The notes under the pieces: model-generated
Seen by the model: only the letters and a program-made list of their open reading frames with translations
Told to the model about the DNA's origin: nothing
Database searches by the model: none
NCBI RefSeq assembly: GCF_026341515.1
Contig: NZ_JAPEOK010000001.1
Location: forward strand, 4,464,001 to 4,528,000
DNA length: 64,000 nt
Source of the DNA: Streptomyces sp. NBC_00878
GTDB taxonomy: Bacteria > Actinomycetota > Actinomycetes > Streptomycetales > Streptomycetaceae
Direction: 5' to 3'
Shown: positions 17,873-27,136 of the stretch, piece by piece
Layout: the number at the start of each line of letters is the position of its first letter
Numbering within the stretch: the first letter of the stretch is position 1
Program-made: the position numbers and the translations under genes

Positions 17873-18499
17873 CCGCACGCAACGGCCGTGGCCGCGGGCG
17901 CGTACACACTGGCCGTCGCCACCGAGGGGAGCGGTTTCATCGCGGCCTGGGTGGCCGGTTTCGCCTTCGGTGTCGCGCTGCGGCGGAGCGCAGCGGCGAA
18001 CATGTCGGCCGAAGCATCGGCCACCACCGACGGCACCGCCGACCTCGCCGGGCATCTCGCCGAACTTCTCGCCTCCTTGAGCTTCCTGGTCTTCGGTGCC
18101 GTCCTGCTCGGGCCGACGCTGGAAGACCTCGACTGGCGGATCATCACCTATGCGGTACTGAGCCTCACGGTGATCCGGATGCTGCCCGTCGCGCTCTCCC
18201 TGGCCGGGAGCGGCCTGGCCCCTCCCGCGGTCGCCTACACCGGATGGTTCGGTCCGCGGGGGCTCGCCTCCGTCGTCTTCGGGCTTCTCCTGGTGGAGGA
18301 ACGCGTCCCGGGCGTTCAGCTCCTCGGCCGGGTGATCGCGGTCACCGTCGCGCTCAGCATCCTCCTGCACGGCATGTCGGCTGTGTTCCTCGCGAAGCGG
18401 TACGGCGCCTGGCACAGGAAGGCCGCCGAACGGAGCCCGCATGTGCGCGAGGGCGTGCCCGAGGAGGGAGAGGCCGGGCACTCGTCCCCCGCGCGGTAG
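17873..18499 (+). pseudogene. 5'-truncated CPA1-family Na+/H+ antiporter
   Basis: The frame starting immediately after the SHOCT gene reads GAYTLAVATEGSGFIAAWVAGFAFGVALRRSAAANMSAE and continues with LSFLVFGAVLLGPTLEDLDWRIITYAVLSLTVIRMLPVALSL and GWFGPRGLASVVFGLLLVEE, all hallmarks of the second half of NhaP-type antiporters of about 400-430 residues. The first half, with about six membrane helices, is absent, and no ribosome site precedes the possible GTG at 17888. I read it as a deletion remnant fused to the end of the SHOCT gene. If expressed it could not be a complete transporter. Confidence 0.75.
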
Positions 18500-18902
18500 G
18501 GCGACGACGGAGGATTCGAGGATTCATGAGTGCCGACATCGACAGGCACAGAAGTTCGGCGCGAGGGTGGGCGGTCCCAGTGGCGGTCACCGCGCTCGCG
18601 GTCCCTGGCGGTGGCCGTCCAGGCAGCAGTCGGCCCGCTCGTCGAAACCCGTGTCAGCCTCCTCCGCCGGGCGCGGACGCCACTTCCCCAGGACGCAGAT
18701 GGCCCCGCCCCACTCCACCGGCCGCCGGCCGAGCTCGCGTTCTCGAACGGAATTCGCCCGCTGGATCCGGAGACGCACGGGTCGTCCGGGCCACGCAGGG
18801 CCATCCCGTTGCCGACCGCCGGCCGACCCGTCAGCAGACACCCGCGCCACCGGTCCGCCGCCCGGCCGAAAGGACGAAAGGACGAAAGGACGACGAAACG
18901 CC
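18500..18902. other. Intergenic stretch with a possible frameshifted short gene
   Basis: An ATG at 18526 with GGAGGATTCGAGGATTC upstream opens MSADIDRHRSSARGWAVPVA; a shift in frame would continue it as SLAVAVQAAVGPLVETRVSL, together resembling one membrane-spanning helix. The rest has no recognisable similarity. Three GAAAGGAC repeats precede the next gene. I do not call a gene here. Confidence 0.35.
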
Positions 18903-19394
18903 ATGCCCCACCAACTGCGCTCCGAAGACCTCGGCTTCCTCGAACGCGCCCCTGTCCGGCGCACCCGCACCCGTGACCTCCACGCACCCGCAGAGGTCAT
19001 CTTCGAACAATTGGCGGCCCGCCCCGAGAACTGGCCCCGCTGGTTCGGGCCGGCCAACGAATGCCGCTATGAAGGAGCACCCCCCTACGGCGTGGGAACC
19101 ATGCGCCACCTGCGCCTGTACCGGCTGATCCGGGCCCGCGAGACCCTGCTCGTCTGGGAACCCGGCGAGCGCTTCGCCTACCGGGTCCACGAAACCAGTG
19201 CGCGCGGCGTCACGGCCATGATGGAGCAGTGGACACTCGCTCCCTCGGCACACGAGCGGACCAGAGTCAGCTGGACGATCGCTGTCGACTGCGCACCCCC
19301 CGTACACCTACTGCTTCGGGTGAGCCGACGCCACGTGGACAAGATCTTCCGGGATGCGATGGAGCGGCTTGAGGGCATGTGCCGCCGTCCCTGA
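18903..19394 (+). CDS. SRPBCC-family (polyketide cyclase/START-like) protein
   Basis: The 163-residue protein has the START-like pattern: the opening RTRTRDLHAPAEVIFEQLAARPENWPRWFGPANECRYEG, a central VGTMRHLRLYRLIRARETLL.WEPGERFAYRVHE, and a C-terminal helix HVDKIFRDAMERLEGM. Such proteins bind hydrophobic ligands in a cavity and include cyclases and stress proteins; ligand and reaction cannot be inferred. The ATG at 18903 follows the purine-rich repeat GAAAGGACGAAAGGACGACG, which supplies ribosome binding. It stands alone between remnants. Confidence 0.82.
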   Translation: MPHQLRSEDLGFLERAPVRRTRTRDLHAPAEVIFEQLAARPENWPRWFGPANECRYEGAPPYGVGTMRHLRLYRLIRARETLLVWEPGERFAYRVHETSARGVTAMMEQWTLAPSAHERTRVSWTIAVDCAPPVHLLLRVSRRHVDKIFRDAMERLEGMCRRP

Positions 19395-19523
19395 CACTCC
19401 ACCACGGCTCCGACAACTCAGGGCGCGCCCGTACTCTTGACGCCCGGCCAGCGGTCATGGGGCCCACCCGCGGGTGGCGTATCCATCGCGCGGCGGCGGA
19501 CAGGGGTCGCTCGCCTGCCGCCC

Positions 19524-19700
19524 TCAGCTCCGGGGCACCTGGGCCGGCTTCTCACCCATCGGTTCAAGGCCCGTGGCCGACGGCACGACCGCCACCTGCC
19601 GACGGATGACGTTGATCGTCTCGACGAGCTGCTCACGCAGCATCTGGCAGTGTCCGGCCCGCCCCTCCGGAGCCCAGGCCGGTCCGTCCGAACCGCTCAT
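19524..19700 (-). CDS. Small hypothetical protein, 58 residues
   Basis: MSGSDGPAWAPEGRAGHCQM begins a 58-residue frame that continues LREQLVETINVIRRQVAVVPS. A GGAGG lies five bases before the ATG at 19700, better than any other short frame nearby, and the predicted LREQL...RRQ helix is amphipathic. No family is recognised. Moderately likely to be real. Confidence 0.5.
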   Translation of the reverse strand: MSGSDGPAWAPEGRAGHCQMLREQLVETINVIRRQVAVVPSATGLEPMGEKPAQVPRS

Positions 19701-20283
19701 ACACACCTCCGCGGGGCGTACCCGCCCTGAACAATGTCCGTCAGACCCGCCGACCAGGTCTGCAACCACCAGCACGGCACCGCCGCCCTGCCCGCCAAAG
19801 CCTCAGCTCGCCGAGAGCCCCTCGCTCCGACAGAGCTGGTCACCAGCGGGCATCTGCACAGCGTCCCCCGCTCTGCCGCCGACGCTGACCGCCATACGTC
19901 CCCAACGACGCCATCCCGCCGCCGATGGCCCGCCGACAGGGTGGTTTTCGGCCGCCGCCCATCCCGGAAGGTCGGCAGCTACGACGGAAATACCGCCAAA
20001 TGGCCCGCGCACTGGTCACTGGCTAGCATGAGAAGCGGAGCGGTCTCTGACACCACTCGCAATGGCGGACCCGGCAATACCTGCCCCGGACCCGGCCGCT
20101 CGGCCTTCGCGCGGTCTGCTCTGCCTTATTCCTGCACAACCGTGACCGTTGGATGCGCCGGCGCTTTGCGTTGACCGGCCGCAACAGATGCCCGGCGGTA
20201 CGCGGACGTCCTTCTCCGCAGGCAGCGATCAAGCGTTCCAGTCGTCGGCATCGTACGACTGGCGCGCTCGGAGGATCAGGCGC
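19701..20283. other. 583-bp region without a recognised gene
   Basis: Only short frames of poor codon bias are seen. The last 150 bp contain the likely leader and ribosome site (GGAGG) of the sulfatase. No repeat or hairpin of note. Confidence 0.5.
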
Positions 20284-22635
20284 ATGGCGACGAACGAGTA
20301 CAAGCAGGGAACCGCGTTTCCCGGAGTGATCGGTCGCACGGCAGAGGAGTCGACGCCCGCTTGGCCACAGCCGACGCGGGCCGTTCCCGGCACGCCGAAC
20401 GTCCTTTTCATCGCGCTCGACGACACCGGATTCGGCCAACTCGGCTGTTACGGCAGCCCGATCGAAACCCCCCACATGGACGGGCTCGCCGCGAACGGGC
20501 TGCTGTACAACAACATGCATACGACGGCTCTGTGTTCACCGTCGCGTTCGTGCATCATCACCGGGCGGAACCACCACTCCAACGCGATGGCCTGCGTCAC
20601 GGAACTGGCCACGGGCTATCCGGGGTACAGCGGCCGGATCCCGTTCGAGAACGGCTTCGTCTCCGAGATGCTGGTGCAGCAGGGCTACAACACCTACATG
20701 GTCGGAAAGTGGCACCTGATGCCCTCGGAGTACGAGTCCGCCGCCGGTCCCTACGACCGCTGGCCGCTCGGCCGGGGCTTCGACCGGTTCTACGGCTTCC
20801 TCGGCGGCGACACCAGCCAGTGGTACCCGGACCTGGTCCACGACAACCACCAGGTGGAACCGCCCGCCACACCGGAGGAGGGCTACCACCTCACCCCGGA
20901 TCTGGTGGACAAGGCCATCTCCTTCATCGCCGACGCCAAACAGGTCGCCCCCGACAAACCGTTCTTCCTGAACTTCTGCACCGGAGCCACGCACGCACCG
21001 CACCACGTGCCCAAGGAGTGGGCGGACCACTACCGGGGGAAGTTCGACGAGGGCTGGGACGCCTATCGCGAGGCCACCTTCGACCGCCAGAAGCAACTGG
21101 GGGTCGTCCCCGCGGACGCGCGGCTGTCCCGGCACGACCCGGACGTCCCCGAGTGGAACTCCCTGTCCCCCGACGCGCGCCGTCTCGCCACGCGGATGAT
21201 GGAGGTGTACGCCGGGTTCCTCAGCCACACCGACCACCACATCGGGCGGCTCCTGCAGTTCCTGAAGGACACCGGCGAGTTCGACAACACCCTCATCATG
21301 CTCGTCTCCGACAACGGGGCCAGCGCCGAGGGCGGCGTCGCCGGGACCACGAACGAGGGACAGTTCTTCAACAACGCTCCCGAGCCGGTCGAGGACAGCC
21401 TCAGCGCGATCGACGAGCTCGGCGGACCGAACACGTTCAACCACTACCCGTGGGGCTGGACCTGGGCCGGCAACACCCCCTTCAGGCGGTGGAAGCGCGA
21501 AACGTACCGCGGCGGCGCCAGCGACCCGTTCGTCGTCCACTGGCCCCGAGGCATCAAGGCCCGCGGCGAGGTGCGCAGCCAGTACGCCCACATCATCGAC
21601 ATGGTGCCCACCGTGCTCGACGTACTCGGCATCGAGCCCCCGGCGACCATCAAGGGCGTACCCCAGTCGCCCCTCCACGGCGTCAGCTTCGCCCACACCT
21701 TCGACGACGCGACCGCGCCGACCGCGCACCGCACGCAGTACTTCGAGATGTTCGGTCACCGCGCCATCGACCACGACGGCTGGCGTGCGGTGTGCCCCTG
21801 GCCCGGTCCGTCCTTCACCGAGGCGGGCAGGCCCTTCGGCACCCCCATCACGGCGCAGGAACTGGGAGAGCTGGACGCCCAGCACTGGGAGCTGTACCAC
21901 GTCGCCGAGGACTTCGCCGAGACCCAGGACCTCGCGGCCGACAACCGCGGCAAGCTCATCGAGCTGATCTCGATGTGGTACGTGCAGGCCGGAAAGTACG
22001 ACGTCCTGCCCGTCGACGGCAGCGGCGTGCAGCGGGCCGTCACGGAGCGGCCACAGGTCTCCGCACCGCGGACCGGCTACGTCTTCCGGCCCGGCACGCA
22101 GACCCTGCCCATGGCGGTCGCGCCCCGGGTGCTCAACCGCCCGTTCAGCGTCACCGCCGACGCCGAGATCCCCTCCGACGGCGCCGAAGGCGTGCTGCTC
22201 TGCCAGGGCACCAACGTCGGCGGCTGGACCTTCTACCTGAAGGACCGCAAGCTGCACTACGCCCACAACTACCTACGGCGTGCCCTGTACAGCGTCTCCT
22301 CCACCGAGGACGTGCCCGAGGGCCGCCACGAGCTGCGCTTCGAATTCGAACCCACCGGAGAGCCGGACATCGCCCACGGCAAGGGCATGCCGGGCCGCGC
22401 ACAGCTCTACATCGACCGGCGCCTGGTCGGCGAGACCCAGATCCCGGTCACCACTCCGCTCATGTTCAACCCCGGCGGCATGACCTGCGGCGCCAACCCT
22501 GGCTCAGCCGTCACGGCCGACTACCGGCCGCCCTTCCGCTTCAACGGCACCCTGCACACCGTGACCGTCGACGTGTCGGGCGAGCTGATCACCGACCCCG
22601 AGAGCGAGATGCGGATGCACATGGCCCGCCAGTAG
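20284..22635 (+). CDS. Arylsulfatase (type I, formylglycine-dependent)
   Basis: The 783-residue protein has the sulfatase opening PNVLFIALDDTGFGQLGCYG with metal-binding Asp46-Asp47 and the active-site motif Cys84-Ser-Pro-Ser-Arg, where Cys would be converted to formylglycine by a separate maturase. KWHLMP, NFCTGATHAPHH and LVSDNGAS supply further active-site residues. The length fits the large AtsA-like arylsulfatases with an extra C-terminal beta-rich domain (from about residue 590). No signal peptide is evident, so it is probably cytoplasmic and used for sulphur scavenging from sulphate esters. The ATG at 20284 has GGAGG nine bases upstream. No maturase or transporter gene is adjacent. Confidence 0.93.
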   Translation: MATNEYKQGTAFPGVIGRTAEESTPAWPQPTRAVPGTPNVLFIALDDTGFGQLGCYGSPIETPHMDGLAANGLLYNNMHTTALCSPSRSCIITGRNHHSNAMACVTELATGYPGYSGRIPFENGFVSEMLVQQGYNTYMVGKWHLMPSEYESAAGPYDRWPLGRGFDRFYGFLGGDTSQWYPDLVHDNHQVEPPATPEEGYHLTPDLVDKAISFIADAKQVAPDKPFFLNFCTGATHAPHHVPKEWADHYRGKFDEGWDAYREATFDRQKQLGVVPADARLSRHDPDVPEWNSLSPDARRLATRMMEVYAGFLSHTDHHIGRLLQFLKDTGEFDNTLIMLVSDNGASAEGGVAGTTNEGQFFNNAPEPVEDSLSAIDELGGPNTFNHYPWGWTWAGNTPFRRWKRETYRGGASDPFVVHWPRGIKARGEVRSQYAHIIDMVPTVLDVLGIEPPATIKGVPQSPLHGVSFAHTFDDATAPTAHRTQYFEMFGHRAIDHDGWRAVCPWPGPSFTEAGRPFGTPITAQELGELDAQHWELYHVAEDFAETQDLAADNRGKLIELISMWYVQAGKYDVLPVDGSGVQRAVTERPQVSAPRTGYVFRPGTQTLPMAVAPRVLNRPFSVTADAEIPSDGAEGVLLCQGTNVGGWTFYLKDRKLHYAHNYLRRALYSVSSTEDVPEGRHELRFEFEPTGEPDIAHGKGMPGRAQLYIDRRLVGETQIPVTTPLMFNPGGMTCGANPGSAVTADYRPPFRFNGTLHTVTVDVSGELITDPESEMRMHMARQ

Positions 22636-22686
22636 AAGCTCCGGCAGCAGTGCCAGTAGCAGCGCAGGCCAGCAGGTCGAAGCCCG

Positions 22687-23007
22687 TCAGACGCCGTCCC
22701 GGGGCCAGTACAACTGGATCTCCAGCCACTGGCTCTCCTGGCGCCAGGCGTCCAGTACGGACACCAGCCGGCGGCTCAGTCCGGCCGTGGTGAGGGACCG
22801 CCACGGCCAGCCGGCCAGGAAGTCGCTCAGCACCGCGATCCGCTCGTCCTGGCGGGCGACCCCCTCCGCCCCGTCGAACCTGTGGGGGTCGACGGCGGCC
22901 AGCGCGCGGCGGCTGACAGCCTCGGGAGTGAGCGTCCGCCACGTATACGGGGCGAGTGCCTCGGTCACGGCGACGACCCGCGTGTCGTCCGGGGCAACGA
23001 GTCTCAT
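22687..23007 (-). CDS. Hypothetical protein, 106 residues
   Basis: MRLVAPDDTRVVAVTEALAP opens a 106-residue frame with several Trp and paired Arg (TWRTLTPEAVSRRALAAVD, WPWRSLTTAGLSRRLVSVLD). The two halves look like diverged copies of one helical motif (W-R-L/S-T-x-x-x-L/V-S-R-R-x-x-x-V-L/D), so it may be an internal duplication. It is convergent with the sulfatase and has GGAAGG upstream of the ATG. Function is unknown. Confidence 0.6.
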   Translation of the reverse strand: MRLVAPDDTRVVAVTEALAPYTWRTLTPEAVSRRALAAVDPHRFDGAEGVARQDERIAVLSDFLAGWPWRSLTTAGLSRRLVSVLDAWRQESQWLEIQLYWPRDGV

Positions 23008-23410
23008 CGGCAGAGGACGCCTTCCACAGATCCACAGCAGCTCTTCGCCGGGCAGAGGTGACGCGGGCGCCGTTCCCGGGTTCGGAAACGCGTCGGGGCA
23101 TCGACCGTCGTGAGTGCCGGGCGTTCGGGCACGTCACACGTCATCGTAGTCCGGCTCCCTGACGCGGCACAGATTGCGTGGGCGGCACGGGTCGCGCCGG
23201 ATCAGCTCGTCGTCCACGACCCTGTTCACTCGCGCCGTGCGCGACCCTGTTCAACAGGGCCCGCAGCGGTCGGCAGTCCTCGACCACCCTCGGCTCACCG
23301 ATGCCGGTCGCATGGGTCGCATGGGTCGCAAGGAGAGTCCCCCCAGCTAGGCACGCGCGCCCTCGTCGCCCCATCCTTGTTCCGGCACGGAAACGTGGAC
23401 GCGATCGCCG
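23008..23410. other. 403-bp intergenic region
   Basis: No credible gene. A short direct repeat GGTCGCATG occurs near 23310-23330. The right end contains the 3' side of the DUF2252 gene. Confidence 0.45.
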
Positions 23411-24829
23411 TCAGGCCGCTTCAGCCGGGACCCGTCCCTCTCGGATGGCATCGACCAGGGCCTGGTGGTCCTTCTCGTTCTGGTCCGCGTACAGCTCGGC
23501 GAAGGTCGCCAGCGCGCGGTCGAAGACGTCGCCGCCGCCGAGGTAGGAGGCGATCGCGACCCGGTCTCCGGACCTGGCGTGGGCGCGGGCCAGCGTGGCG
23601 CCGCACAGCCGGCCGAACAGGGCCATCCTCTTCGGCGACATGTTCTCGGCCACGGCGACGCCTTTCCAGTCCCGCAGCTGGCGTATGTAGAAGTCCCGCT
23701 GTTTGCCGTCGATGCCCGTGATGTGTTCCCAGCCCAGGAAGATGTCGCTGGTGGCCTGCATGAGGCGTTGGCCGGCGACGACGCGCTCGCCCTGCGTGCT
23801 GAACGCGCTGCCTCCGACGTAGGGCGCCAGAACCGACTCGTCGGCCTCCTTGGCCTGGAGGAAGAGGGGATCCTCGTCGTCCTTGCCGAGCAGCAGGATG
23901 ATCCAGCAGCGGGTTCCCACACTGCCCACCCCGACGACCTTGCGGGCGATGTCGGCGACGCGGTAGCTCTCCAGCAGGAACCGGCGGTCCGTCTGCAGGG
24001 TCTGGCCGTAGCGCTCGATCAGCCGGCCGAGCAGCTTCTCCAGCTCGCCGCGTTCGGCCTCCGGCAGCAGATCCTGGAGCCGGACCAGCAGCGGCGGATC
24101 GGGCGCGATCCGACGCCTTCCGTCGATGACATGCGTGAGCTTGTCGAAGACCTGCAGCGTGCTGTGCGCACGGGCCTTCTCCCGGGTGTGTTCCCAGCGA
24201 TCACGCTGCCCAGCGGTCAGTACCGGGGCGAACTGCCGCGCAAGATCGTCCGCGTCGAAGCTGGTGTACCAGACGTCGAGATTGCCCATTCCGGCAAAGC
24301 TCCGCATGCCCTCGCGGTAGGACCGCACGGCCGCCCGCACCACCGACGCCCGCTCCTTGGAACTGAAGCCGTTCGCCCGGCCCGCGATGACCAGGCTGGC
24401 GGACAGCCGCTTGACGTCCCATTCCCACGGTCCGGGCAGCGTCTCGTCGAAGTCGTTGATGTCGAACATCAGGCGGCGTTCCGGCGAGGCCAGCAACCGG
24501 AAGTTCAGCATGTGCGCGTCGCCGCAGCACTGCACCCTGAACCCGCTGCGCGGCGTCTCCGCGAGGTCCGCGGCCATGATGGCGGCGGCCCCACGGTAGA
24601 AGCGGAACGGAGCCTCGCTCATCCTGCCGTAGCGGATCGGTACGAGTTCCGGCACCCGCGTCGCGGACTGCTTCTCGATGATCTCCACCGGGTCCGTGCG
24701 CTTCGGCGGAGGTATGAACTCGGCGTGGCCGGAACGGGGTACCGCGGCCCGCGCGGCCCTGCCACGGGCGACCCGCTCCTGCGGAGTGAGGTGCCGCGTG
24801 TCGGTGCCGGAAAGGTGGTTGTCGTTCAT
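23411..24829 (-). CDS. DUF2252 family protein
   Basis: The 472-residue protein shows the DUF2252 pattern: PIRYGRMSEAPFRFYRGAAAIMAADL, then VQCCGDAHMLNFRLLASPER, FDINDFDETLPGPWEWDVKRL and VGVGSVGTRCWIILLLG. The GDAHxxNF and NDFDE pieces resemble the catalytic and metal-binding loops of small-molecule kinase-like (phosphotransferase) folds, so a kinase-like activity is possible but unproven. The ATG at 24829 (MNDNHLSGTDTRH) has GGAGG seven bases upstream; the frame upstream of it is not protein-like. It stands alone. Confidence 0.88.
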   Translation of the reverse strand: MNDNHLSGTDTRHLTPQERVARGRAARAAVPRSGHAEFIPPPKRTDPVEIIEKQSATRVPELVPIRYGRMSEAPFRFYRGAAAIMAADLAETPRSGFRVQCCGDAHMLNFRLLASPERRLMFDINDFDETLPGPWEWDVKRLSASLVIAGRANGFSSKERASVVRAAVRSYREGMRSFAGMGNLDVWYTSFDADDLARQFAPVLTAGQRDRWEHTREKARAHSTLQVFDKLTHVIDGRRRIAPDPPLLVRLQDLLPEAERGELEKLLGRLIERYGQTLQTDRRFLLESYRVADIARKVVGVGSVGTRCWIILLLGKDDEDPLFLQAKEADESVLAPYVGGSAFSTQGERVVAGQRLMQATSDIFLGWEHITGIDGKQRDFYIRQLRDWKGVAVAENMSPKRMALFGRLCGATLARAHARSGDRVAIASYLGGGDVFDRALATFAELYADQNEKDHQALVDAIREGRVPAEAA

Positions 24830-25332
24830 TGCAGACCCTCCACGATGTGGTGGCCGATGCGCAGGGCGTTGGCCATGGCCCGTCAGGAACGGATCGACTG
24901 CTCCGATGCTCGGGGCGAAGCTCGCCGCCGACGGCACAAAGGTCGCCGCTGTCATGCGCCTTGCAGTTGACGTCGAGTGCGGAACCGGCCGGGTCGCTGC
25001 CACAGCGGACGGTGCTACTCCGCCCCCGCCGAATGAGATAGGCGAATCCACTTACAACCTATCTCCGGACGGTGTTCCCGACGACTTGGACCAACCTGGC
25101 CGCCGCACGCCCGGGGAGCACGGTGGGCACGGGCAGTTTCACGACTGGCGCGAGCATGCTCGGCCAGGGTAAGCAGCCAGGGCCACCGGTCCGCGTCGTC
25201 CAGGGCGTGCGGACGGTCGTCCTGGCGATGCGCGTGCGGACGGTCGTCCAGGCGATGCGCATCCGATCGCGTATGGCGTCCTGAGCCGCTGGCCGGGATG
25301 CGAGGTGGTTCCCCCTGTTGGATGGTGAAGTC
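24830..25332. other. Intergenic region with a 27-bp tandem duplication
   Basis: No credible gene. Two nearly identical 27-bp units (GTGCGGACGGTCGTCC... ending GATGCGC) lie at 25207-25233 and 25234-25260, differing by one base. Confidence 0.6.
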
Positions 25333-25617
25333 ATGAACCAGCACCACCGCCAGTCTTCTCAGACGATCGACATCGACACCCGGCTCGTCAGGACCGCTGC
25401 CGTGCTCACCGCGGCCGGTGCCATGGTGGCATGCGCCGGCATGGCCGTCGGGGCCTTCGCCGTGCTCACGGCGGGGCGGCGCATGATCCGCGACATGGAC
25501 GTGCCTGCGACCCAGCAGGCGGCCATGAAGTGGCAGCAGGCCAAGGAGGCGTCCCTGGCGGGCATGAGGGCGTGGCAATCCGCGTCCGACGCCCAGAACG
25601 GGTCGCTCGCCCGTTAG
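25333..25617 (+). CDS. Small single-pass membrane protein
   Basis: The 94-residue protein MNQHHRQSSQTIDIDTRLVR has one membrane helix at about 25-50 (TAAVLTAAGAMVACAGMAVGAFAVL) and a helical tail. The ATG at 25333 and one at 25318 are both possible; neither has a strong ribosome site. A very strong terminator follows the stop directly, which supports the gene being transcribed. No family or function is recognised. Confidence 0.62.
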   Translation: MNQHHRQSSQTIDIDTRLVRTAAVLTAAGAMVACAGMAVGAFAVLTAGRRMIRDMDVPATQQAAMKWQQAKEASLAGMRAWQSASDAQNGSLAR

Positions 25618-25620
25618 TCC

Positions 25621-25673
25621 GGCATCGCTCCACCGGCACCGGGTCCCGGGCCCGGTGTCGGTGGAGCGATGCC
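25621..25673 (+). terminator. Strong hairpin terminator
   Basis: A 23-bp stem with one mismatch (25621-25643 pairing with 25651-25673, starting GGCATCGCTCCACCGG) and a 7-base loop lies 3 bp after the stop of the small membrane protein. Confidence 0.8.
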
Positions 25674-25836
25674 TGCTGTCGGAAACTACGCGGGTTCCCC
25701 GGACCGCATCGCGGGGGCTGCCTGACGCAGGCCGCCGACGCAGAGGGCCCAGCTGGCGAAGTGATCACCATTCGAAGGCTGCCGTGGCCGGGCACATCAC
25801 CCGTACCGGGCCCCCGCCCCTCGACGCCTTTTTCTG

Positions 25837-26097
25837 TCAGGAGTCGAGGATCTTGCGCTTTTCGCTCTCGAACTCGGCTTCGGTGAGGACCCCTTGGGAC
25901 TTCAGCTCACCGAGATCCTTGAGCTTGTCCATCTTGCTGGACGTATCCTCGGCCGGCGGCGGCTGGTCGGCCACTGGTTCCTGGGGGTTCTGCTGGGCCC
26001 AGCGGCCCTGCTGTCGTCGGGATACGCGATTGGAGACGGCAGTCGCGGTTCCGGCGACCACGGCGGTCCGCGCGACTCCACGGATGAGGCCAGGCAT
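25837..26097 (-). CDS. SHOCT-domain protein
   Basis: The 86-residue protein begins MPGLIRGVARTAVVAGTATA, a probable amphipathic or short membrane helix, and ends in a SHOCT domain (KMDKLKDLGELKSQGVLTEA then EFESEKRKIL). The middle is a Gln/Pro-rich linker. AAGGAGG is placed five bases before the ATG at 26097. It is one of three SHOCT-related loci in 10 kb. Its partner and function are unknown. Confidence 0.8.
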   Translation of the reverse strand: MPGLIRGVARTAVVAGTATAVSNRVSRRQQGRWAQQNPQEPVADQPPPAEDTSSKMDKLKDLGELKSQGVLTEAEFESEKRKILDS

Positions 26098-26182
26098 CTT
26101 GCCCTCCTTGAGGTTCTGACTGCGGAGATGAGCCGACCAGCGGTCCTGGGCTCGGCAGGAAGCCCGCATGGGGGCCGGCCGC

Positions 26183-26632
26183 TCAGGTGGGGGAGCTCTC
26201 CTCGGCGGCGTCGAGTGCGGCCAGGACGGCCTGGACCGGGATCCGGCCGTCGGCTACCAGCTGCGCACCCCCGTGCCGGAGCGCCTCGGCGAACGGCGCG
26301 GCCCAGAGGTTCTCGTACACCAGTACGCCTGCGGAGTCACCAGGCGAGAGGAGGGAGGCGGTCTCTTCGAGGTCGTCCATGCCGAGCAGGCCAGAAGAGA
26401 CACCTTCGAAGACGGCCAGTTCGGGTTTTCCGTCCACGGCCAGGTCGGAGATTTCCATGGCCTTGACGGACCCGTCGGAGTCCTTCTTGACGAACATGAA
26501 GTCGATGATCCGGATGATGCCCCGGTCGACGAGGTCGACGAGCAGCGGCAGTCCCTCACCCGTCATGCGACTACCGGGAAACTCCACCACCAGGTAGTCG
26601 ACCGGCCCCATATGGTCGAAATCGGTGCTCAC
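26183..26632 (-). CDS. DUF6325-like protein
   Basis: The 149-residue acidic protein has GPVDYLVVEFPGSRMTGEGL, LVDRGIIRIIDFMFVKKDSDG, and a C-terminal YENLWAAPFAEALRHGGAQL helix. The pattern fits a DUF1269/DUF6325-type family found beside SHOCT proteins in actinobacteria; function is not known. The start is probably the GTG at 26632 (AGGGG five bases upstream) instead of an ATG eight codons before. It lies 85 bp from the SHOCT gene and in the same direction, and the two may be an operon. Confidence 0.78.
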   Translation of the reverse strand: MSTDFDHMGPVDYLVVEFPGSRMTGEGLPLLVDLVDRGIIRIIDFMFVKKDSDGSVKAMEISDLAVDGKPELAVFEGVSSGLLGMDDLEETASLLSPGDSAGVLVYENLWAAPFAEALRHGGAQLVADGRIPVQAVLAALDAAEESSPT

Positions 26633-26884
26633 GGCGACCCCTCTCCTCCGTTTCAACAGAGCGCCGACGACGCGAGGGCCGCAATAATGTCGCTCTGCTT
26701 CAAATTGGTCCTTTGCAATTCAATAGATCTGACGGTCCGAGGCGTCAGCTCCCAACCCGCGCGCGAGCACAGGGCCGAACTGGACCGCTCCCCCTCCCTT
26801 CCGAGTGCAACACCGGATGGATGCCGTCGCAAATCGGCACGTACCACCCGCACGGAGCGGGTCGTTGCGGCACAGGAAAGGGCG

Positions 26885-26998
26885 CCAGATCACGCCCAGC
26901 GTGATCAGCGCGACTGTCCAGAATGAGCCTGGCAACGGATAGCCGTAGGCCAGGTTCATCGCATTCATTGCTTTCATTGCTTTCATTGCTTTCCTCAT
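26885..26998 (-). pseudogene. Truncated paralog of the PLDc_N/SHOCT protein, with a 9-bp repeat
   Basis: An ATG at 26998 opens MRKAMKAMKAMNAMNLAYGY then PLPGSFWTVALITLGVIW, after which similarity to the protein at 17453 (NLAYDFPVLGAFWTIMWIFLWVIW) stops. The rest of the protein including the SHOCT domain is lost. The extra AMKAMKAMNAM comes from three 9-bp copies of ATTGCTTTC at 26967-26993. Confidence 0.55.
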
Positions 26999-27136
26999 AA
27001 TTTCTACGGATTCCAGCCTGCGCCAGGTCCGGGGCGGGCACACCACCCGGTGCGGGTGAATCCGTCAGCCCGTACACCGCTCCTCAGATACCGCCGCTGC
27101 CGTCCAGGACAGGGCGAGCAGCCTCGCGGAGCCTGG

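Noticed and set aside
18526..18900. A short gene with a frameshift in a membrane helix
   Set aside because: A good ribosome site exists, but joining frames is arbitrary and nothing recognisable results.
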